NCBI GenBank assembly: GCA_910586665.1
Contig: CAJUIX010000029.1
Span: 1-26,232 of the forward strand
DNA length: 26,232 nt
DNA from: an uncultured Duncaniella sp.
GTDB taxonomy: Bacteria > Bacteroidota > Bacteroidia > Bacteroidales > Muribaculaceae
Direction of reading: 5' to 3'
Both the position numbers and the translations under genes were made by a program. Below, piece after piece: positions 21,681 to 26,232 of the stretch (position 1 is its first letter; each line of letters starts with the position of its first letter). The notes beneath the pieces are model-generated. The model made no database searches and was not told the origin of the DNA. It saw only the letters and a program-made list of their open reading frames with translations.

Positions 21681-24188
21681 ATGAAAACTTCTGCCGATTC
21701 CACCCTCGTATTCCCTCTCGCGTCTCTCAGTCATAAGGATGTGGCCCTCTGTCACAATCTCCGTCCCGCCGGCGACTCCCTGGAGCCTGTCGGCCCCCCT
21801 ATGCCTTTCGGAATCCCCGCAATACCCGGAGCGAGGCTGCTGCCGGGAGGCGCGCAGCGCGTAGACGAGCGTAACTACATATTTCTCGAACAGGAGGGTA
21901 ACCTCATCTGCTCCAGCCGTTACAAGACGCAGACCCTCGTCCCCGATTCCGGCACTCCATGCGCCATTCTGCGCCAGGGCGACGACATCTTTGTCATGAT
22001 GGGGGAGGGGGAGGCCCCGATGCGCCTCATTCTGGAGAAGGAAATGTGGTCGTGGACCGGCGTGGCCGAACTTCCCGCTCCCCTCTGCGTAATCCTCATG
22101 CCGGCTGACGTCGTTAGCGCCCGTGTCGAGGGGGTGAAGCTGCGCGGAGAGTACTCCTCGCGCTCCACCGGGCTGCTCCCCGTCGACATCGAGGCTGTCT
22201 CTAAGGCCGTGGCCAAGGCTTATTGTGCCATCGGCGACTCCGTGGCCGCACGCCACTGCTATTTCCAGCCCGTAATGGTCCGCTACCGTCTGCGCGGCCA
22301 CGACGACAGCATCCTCTATGTCTCCCCGCCCGAAATCGTCGCCCCGGACTGCGGCCGTCAGTTCACCTCCTGCACCCTCACGCTCGGCGGCGAGGGCTTC
22401 TCGCAGACTGAGGCGGCCTCGGTGAGTGTGCGCAGCTTCAATCTGCGCCTTGGTTCCCTCGTGATGCTCCGCAGCGGCTGGCACAAGGCCGTAAAGTGTG
22501 CCGAGCTGCTCGTCAGCCCGCAGCTTCATACCCTCGACGAGGACTTTCGGTCGGAGTGTCGCTTCGGGAGCTTTACCGCCGTCAGCGGTCAGCTCGAAGT
22601 CACCGTCCCGGGCACCGTGGCTGATGACGACGAGGCTCTTTCGAGCCGTGTCGAGGCCCTCCTCGCGCGTGTCGACGAGGCTCTCGAGCCGGCTGCCACC
22701 GCCACCTATAATTCCAGCCTCCAGCGCTGGGAGCCTGTGGCCGATATCGTGGCAGGAGCCCCCTTCCGCAACACCCGCGGCGAGATTGCAGCCCTCCGCG
22801 CCCTGCTCAGGCGCCCCGTCGAGGTTCCCTCCGGGTCAGACGCCGCCATCGCGGCCCTCTCCATGCCCCACTGCCTCAGCGCCGGCATCGTGGGTGTGGG
22901 TGGCGACTGCGTGGCCCTCGGCTCCCTCTCCGCGCGCCGCTTCGGGGGCTGGCTCCCGGGCGAGTTTGCCATTGGTGCCGACACCGGGCCCGCGGCCTCT
23001 GCTATCCCTATGGCCTGCAAGGTGACCTTTGCCGACGGCAGTAGCTCGGTGCGCAGCGGTGTGGCCGACCGTTTCTCTGTCCCGACGCTATCCCCCCTCC
23101 TCCTATATCCCTCGGCCGACGCCGTGAAGCTCGAACTCTATTGCGCCGACAGTTCGCTCAGCGTCGACCTCGCTCCCGACCCATCCGGGCGCTTCGCCTA
23201 CAGTTTTGCCCCGGGAGGGAGGCCCAGGGCCATGACCCGCGACAAGCCGGCTTTCATTCTCCCGACGGCCTCGCCCGCCCCGCGGCGCTTCCCCGGCATG
23301 GTGGCCGTGAGCCGCGCCTCCGACCCCCTTACGCCGACAGCCGTCACGCGCGTGACCGAGAGCCGCATGACCACCCTCTGCGCCGCCCCTACCTCCTCCG
23401 GGGGCTGGGACGCCGGAAGTGCCCGCTTCTACCTTTTCGGCCAGGGGGGAATCCATGCCCTGACAGTCAACAGCGCCCGCCGCGTGCTCACTGCCCGCGT
23501 CCTCGACAGCCGCCCCGTCGAGGGTGCCGACGCCGTGTGTCCGATAGGCTCAGGCGGGATAGCTGTCGCCGCCGGGGAGGACATCCTGCGGCTGAGCGGA
23601 CAGCGCGTGTCGGTGATCAGCTCCTTCGTGGGTTGCCACCGCCTCGGCTGGAATCCCGCCAAGGATGAGCTGCTCTGCTTCCATTCCCCCGACCGTCCCT
23701 GCCCTGCCAACCTCAGCATCATATCCGGCTCGCAGACCCTCCCGCTCAACCCGGAGGTGACGGTAATCCGTCCCGCCGACGGCGCTATCTTCACGCGTTC
23801 CGCCCCGACTGTCACCTCCGTGTGCTCCGACAGCCGCTCCCTCCTGGTGACTGACAGCGCCGGCCATGTCTACGACCTCGCCGCCGAGCAGCCCGACGCA
23901 CAGGCCGAGGTCCACTACCGCTCCCGCATCCCCGCCGGGCGCCACGGCCCCGCGCGCCGCCTTCTGCCGCTCCCCCTCGCCGGGACAGTCGGGGAGGGGA
24001 GGGCCGAGCTGCGCGCCTACAACGGCTGCGGCGAGGAGCGCTCCGACTGCATCGCCTCATTCGGCCTGGAGGGTGACTTCGTCCACCTCCCGCCCTCCCC
24101 GGTCCTCACTCCCCACCGCCACGGCTTCATACTCAGTCTCGGTCTCAAAGTCTGCCAACGTAATTTCCGCCTCCGTTATGCTTCCTGA
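21681..24188 (+). CDS. Phage virion-like protein, beta-propeller-like, unknown function
   Basis: An 835-aa protein without signal peptide or transmembrane segment. I do not recognise a named family with certainty. The composition is Ser/Ala/Val/Leu-rich and beta-dominated, with short recurring segments of the kind ILRQGDDIFVMMGEG (about 95-109). A stretch at about residues 580-660 (FYLFGQGGIHALTVN..., GSGGIAVAAGEDILRLSGQ) resembles propeller-type virion 'stabilisation' or tail-tube-like proteins of phages and integrated Bacteroides elements. The start at 21681 follows a promoter box. The 3' end overlaps the terminase start by 11 nt, so the two are coupled. This arrangement supports a phage structural role (inference). 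Base composition and codon use are like the chromosome around it, not like the KilA-N gene. Alternatives are a cryptic-element protein with a non-virion role. Confidence 0.6.
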   Translation: MKTSADSTLVFPLASLSHKDVALCHNLRPAGDSLEPVGPPMPFGIPAIPGARLLPGGAQRVDERNYIFLEQEGNLICSSRYKTQTLVPDSGTPCAILRQGDDIFVMMGEGEAPMRLILEKEMWSWTGVAELPAPLCVILMPADVVSARVEGVKLRGEYSSRSTGLLPVDIEAVSKAVAKAYCAIGDSVAARHCYFQPVMVRYRLRGHDDSILYVSPPEIVAPDCGRQFTSCTLTLGGEGFSQTEAASVSVRSFNLRLGSLVMLRSGWHKAVKCAELLVSPQLHTLDEDFRSECRFGSFTAVSGQLEVTVPGTVADDDEALSSRVEALLARVDEALEPAATATYNSSLQRWEPVADIVAGAPFRNTRGEIAALRALLRRPVEVPSGSDAAIAALSMPHCLSAGIVGVGGDCVALGSLSARRFGGWLPGEFAIGADTGPAASAIPMACKVTFADGSSSVRSGVADRFSVPTLSPLLLYPSADAVKLELYCADSSLSVDLAPDPSGRFAYSFAPGGRPRAMTRDKPAFILPTASPAPRRFPGMVAVSRASDPLTPTAVTRVTESRMTTLCAAPTSSGGWDAGSARFYLFGQGGIHALTVNSARRVLTARVLDSRPVEGADAVCPIGSGGIAVAAGEDILRLSGQRVSVISSFVGCHRLGWNPAKDELLCFHSPDRPCPANLSIISGSQTLPLNPEVTVIRPADGAIFTRSAPTVTSVCSDSRSLLVTDSAGHVYDLAAEQPDAQAEVHYRSRIPAGRHGPARRLLPLPLAGTVGEGRAELRAYNGCGEERSDCIASFGLEGDFVHLPPSPVLTPHRHGFILSLGLKVCQRNFRLRYAS

Positions 24189-26055
24189 AAACCTCCTCCT
24201 CGAAAACGAGCGCCGCAACCGTGCCGAGGCCTTCAGCTATGACCCCGTGGCGGGCGATGCCGTCGACCCCCTGCGCCGCCCCTATGATTTCGACGGCCGC
24301 CGCTACCATGTGCCCGCCGACATGCTCGACGACCCCAGGCTCCCCATCGCCGGCTCCTATCGCGACTTCGCGCGCCTGCGTTTCAAGTATGACTTCCCCT
24401 TCTGGGCGGCCACCTGCGTGGTCATCACCGACAAGCTCACCTCGCGCGACATCCCCTTCGTCCTCAACCGCCCGCAGCGCCGCCTCGTCGGGCTGCTCGA
24501 GGAGGAGCGCCGTGCCGGGCGTCCGCTCCGCGTCATCATGCTCAAGGCGCGCCAGTGGGGCGGCTCGACGCTCGTGCAGGTCTATTTCGCGTGGATTCAG
24601 ATCATCCACCGCCGCAACTGGAACTCCCTCATCTGCGCCCACGTCAAGGACACCTCCTCGGTCATACGCGGCATGTATGGCAAGCTTCTCTCCTCCTATC
24701 CGCCCGACTATTGGGAGGAGGAGGCCGCCCCGGAGTTCAAATGCTTCGAGCGCACCACCAACACCCGCGTCATCCCGGGGCGAGGCTGCAAGGTGACGGT
24801 CTGTTCGAGCGAGAACCAGGAGTCGACGCGCGGCCAGGATTTCGCCCTCGCCCATCTCAGCGAGGTGGCCTTCTGGAAGGATTCGCGCCTCCACAACCCG
24901 ACCGACCTTCTGCGCTCAGTGGCCTCAGGAATAGCCTCCAAGCCCCTCTCCTGCATCGTCATGGAGAGTACGGCCAACGGCGTGGGCAACTTCTTCCACC
25001 GCGAGTGGCTCCGAGCCAACACCCCCGGCGCGAGCGACAAGCGCCCATTCTTCGTCCCCTGGCACGAAATCGAGATCAACCGCACCCCCGTCGTCGACCC
25101 CGAGGCGCTCTGGGATTCTCTCGACGGCTATGAGCGCGAGCTCTGGCACATCCACGGCTGCACGCTGGAGGCCATAAAGTGGTATCACGACAAGCGCCTC
25201 GGCTTCCCCGACCTGCGCTCGATGATGGCCGAGTATCCCACCACCCCGGCTGAGGCCTTCGCCTCGACCGCGAGCAGCGTCTTTGCGAGCGCCGACGTCG
25301 AGCGGCTGCGTGAGGAGGGTTGTGTGGTCGAAGGCGAGAGGGGAGAGGTCGTAGGCTCGCCGCAGGGCGATGCAGGGGCGCCTCTGCGGGTGCGCTTCGT
25401 CCCCTCCACTGACGGGGAGCTGACCGTGTGGCGCCACCCCCGCCCGGAGGGTTCGTATCTCGCCTGCGTCGACATCGGGGGCCGCAGCCGCGGCGCCGAC
25501 TACTCGGTCATCTGCGTCGTCGACCGCCACTCGGATTCATCCGACCCCGGCGCGAGGCCCGAAGTCGTCGCCCAGTGGCGCGGCCACATCGACCACGACC
25601 TCCTCGCCCGCAAGGCCGAGGCGATAGCGCGCTACTACTGCGAGGCGCTCCTCGTGGTTGAAAGCAATTCGTGGGAAAGCAGCTCGGAAGGGCGCGGGCG
25701 CTATATCCTCGACACCCTCGCCGACAGCTACCGCGCCATCTACCGCCGCCGCAGCGACGAATCGTCGGGTGAGCTTCCGGGCTTCCATGTCAACGTGCGC
25801 ACCAAGCCGGCCATTATCGCCAACCTCGTGGCCTATGTCCGCGACGGGGGCTATATCGAGCGCTCGACCGGGGCCTGCGACGAGCTGCTGCAATACGAGT
25901 CACTCCCCGACGGCTCCTACGCAGCCTCGCGCGGTTGCCACGACGACATGCTCATGACCCGCGCCATAGCCCTCTACGTCCACTCCACCACCCGCCCCGC
26001 CCCCGCCATCACCCGTGCTTGCATCAACCGTCTGCTGGATAGGTGCTTGAGGTGA
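24178..26055 (+). CDS. Phage terminase large subunit (ATPase + nuclease)
   Basis: A 625-aa terminase-type DNA-packaging motor. The ATG at 24178 lies inside the end of the preceding gene. An open frame further upstream is only a GC-rich shadow. ATPase domain: adenine-side Q near residue 100 (LNRPQRRLVGLL), Walker A-like LKARQWGGST (122-131), Walker B with catalytic Glu229 in ALAHLSEVAFW, and coupling motif MESTANGVGNFFHREW (262-277). RNase H-like nuclease domain: Asp432 in ACVDIGGRSRGADYSVICVV, Glu495 in LLVVESNSWE, and Asp589/590 in GCHDDMLMTRAIALYV. All catalytic positions look intact, so the gene is not visibly degenerate. No small terminase, portal, capsid or protease gene is seen before the window ends. 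The next bases are repeats, so the rest of any phage would lie beyond the window. Confidence 0.9.
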   Translation: MLPENLLLENERRNRAEAFSYDPVAGDAVDPLRRPYDFDGRRYHVPADMLDDPRLPIAGSYRDFARLRFKYDFPFWAATCVVITDKLTSRDIPFVLNRPQRRLVGLLEEERRAGRPLRVIMLKARQWGGSTLVQVYFAWIQIIHRRNWNSLICAHVKDTSSVIRGMYGKLLSSYPPDYWEEEAAPEFKCFERTTNTRVIPGRGCKVTVCSSENQESTRGQDFALAHLSEVAFWKDSRLHNPTDLLRSVASGIASKPLSCIVMESTANGVGNFFHREWLRANTPGASDKRPFFVPWHEIEINRTPVVDPEALWDSLDGYERELWHIHGCTLEAIKWYHDKRLGFPDLRSMMAEYPTTPAEAFASTASSVFASADVERLREEGCVVEGERGEVVGSPQGDAGAPLRVRFVPSTDGELTVWRHPRPEGSYLACVDIGGRSRGADYSVICVVDRHSDSSDPGARPEVVAQWRGHIDHDLLARKAEAIARYYCEALLVVESNSWESSSEGRGRYILDTLADSYRAIYRRRSDESSGELPGFHVNVRTKPAIIANLVAYVRDGGYIERSTGACDELLQYESLPDGSYAASRGCHDDMLMTRAIALYVHSTTRPAPAITRACINRLLDRCLR

Positions 26056-26059
26056 GAGA

Positions 26060-26162
26060 GGGTTTAAGGTTTAGGTTTAGGGTTTAGATAATAGATTGGG
26101 CTTAAATTAGCCAGTCCTTTATTTATACTATTATCTAAACCCTAAACCTAAACTTTAAACCC
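26060..26162. repeat. Telomere-like long-stem hairpin repeat, copy B
   Basis: The left arm 26060-26094 and right arm 26128-26162 are 35-nt reverse complements with a single mismatch, separated by a 33-nt loop. The arms consist of TTTAGGG/TTTAAGG-like units ending in TTTAGATAATAG. The loop contains TTGGGCTTAAATTAGCCA, the same as copy A except one base. It begins 4 nt after the terminase stop codon, so it could also act as a very strong 3' hairpin on that transcript. A second, partial right arm (about 26168-26180, GTATTATCTAAA) follows. Confidence 0.85.
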
Positions 26163-26180
26163 TTTATGGTATTATCTAAA

Positions 26181-26232
26181 CCTTAAACCAAAACCTTAAA
26201 CCAAAACCTTAAACCAAAACCTTAAACCAAAA
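26181..26232. repeat. Four tandem copies of a 13-mer at the window edge
   Basis: CCTTAAACCAAAA is repeated exactly four times (26181-26193, 26194-26206, 26207-26219, 26220-26232), with no mismatch. The array reaches the last base of the window, so its true length is unknown. The unit is a variant of the right-arm sequence of the adjacent hairpin repeat, which suggests the array arose by slippage at that arm. Confidence 0.9.

Noticed and set aside
23866..24177. N-terminal extension of the terminase reading frame
   Set aside because: The extension is Ser/Pro/Arg-rich shadow of the preceding gene. Terminase homology begins after the ATG at 24178.
24841..24875. Terminase Walker B reads HLSEVAFW, with Ser instead of the usual Asp before Glu
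   Set aside because: As I recall, many phage terminases have Ser-Glu at this position, and the catalytic Glu and all other motifs are intact, so it is not evidence of decay.
26181..26232. CRISPR array
   Set aside because: The 13-mers are directly tandem with no spacers, and no cas gene is present.

Overview
The window looks like a chromosomal segment from a high-GC member of the order Bacteroidales, most likely Muribaculaceae-like. The evidence is a SusC/SusD pair, several Bacteroidales-restricted families (DUF4493/PCMD-type lipoprotein, DUF4923, DUF4831), promoter elements of the Bacteroidetes TAnnTTTG type, and a strong preference for C- or G-ending codons. All genes I support lie on the + strand. 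I saw no rRNA, tRNA or CRISPR array. The family-level placement is inference, not a database result.

Layout. (1) 1-5806: the distal part of a complex I operon (nuoJ-K-L-M-N), the membrane proton-pumping arm, entered from upstream. (2) 5807-6807: a strong hairpin, then murI (glutamate racemase). (3) 6808-7041: an intergenic block of purine/pyrimidine-asymmetric palindromic repeats. (4) 7042-10271: a large outer-surface lipoprotein and a small DUF4923 secreted protein. (5) 10303-10400: a 98-bp element with nested inverted repeats. (6) 10405-12559: three overlapping genes (family 2 glycosyltransferase, type I phosphoribosyltransferase, HAD phosphatase) that look like a small glycan-modification operon. 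(7) 12560-17809: an orphan susC/susD pair with its own promoter and intrinsic terminator. The susC start carries a 7-G tract that splits off a longer alternative N-terminus. (8) 17864-18681: an AT-richer KilA-N gene with a nearly leaderless promoter and a 32-bp perfect palindrome inside its coding sequence. (9) 18773-21443: nnr (NAD(P)HX repair) and a DUF4831 gene. (10) 21445-26232: a two-gene phage-like module, an 835-aa virion-like protein and a translationally overlapping terminase large subunit, bracketed by two copies of a long-stem hairpin repeat with telomere-like arms (GGTTTAAGGTTTAG type). The second copy runs into four tandem 13-mers at the window edge.

How the parts work together: the nuo genes belong to one energy-conserving complex. 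murI and nnr are housekeeping (peptidoglycan precursor, nicotinamide cofactor repair). The lipoprotein, SusCD, DUF4923 and DUF4831 products are exported or cell-envelope proteins. The most unusual part is the right end, where phage packaging and structural genes with host-like base composition sit between conserved repeats. Runners-up are the KilA-N gene with its internal palindrome and the poly-G tract at the susC start.
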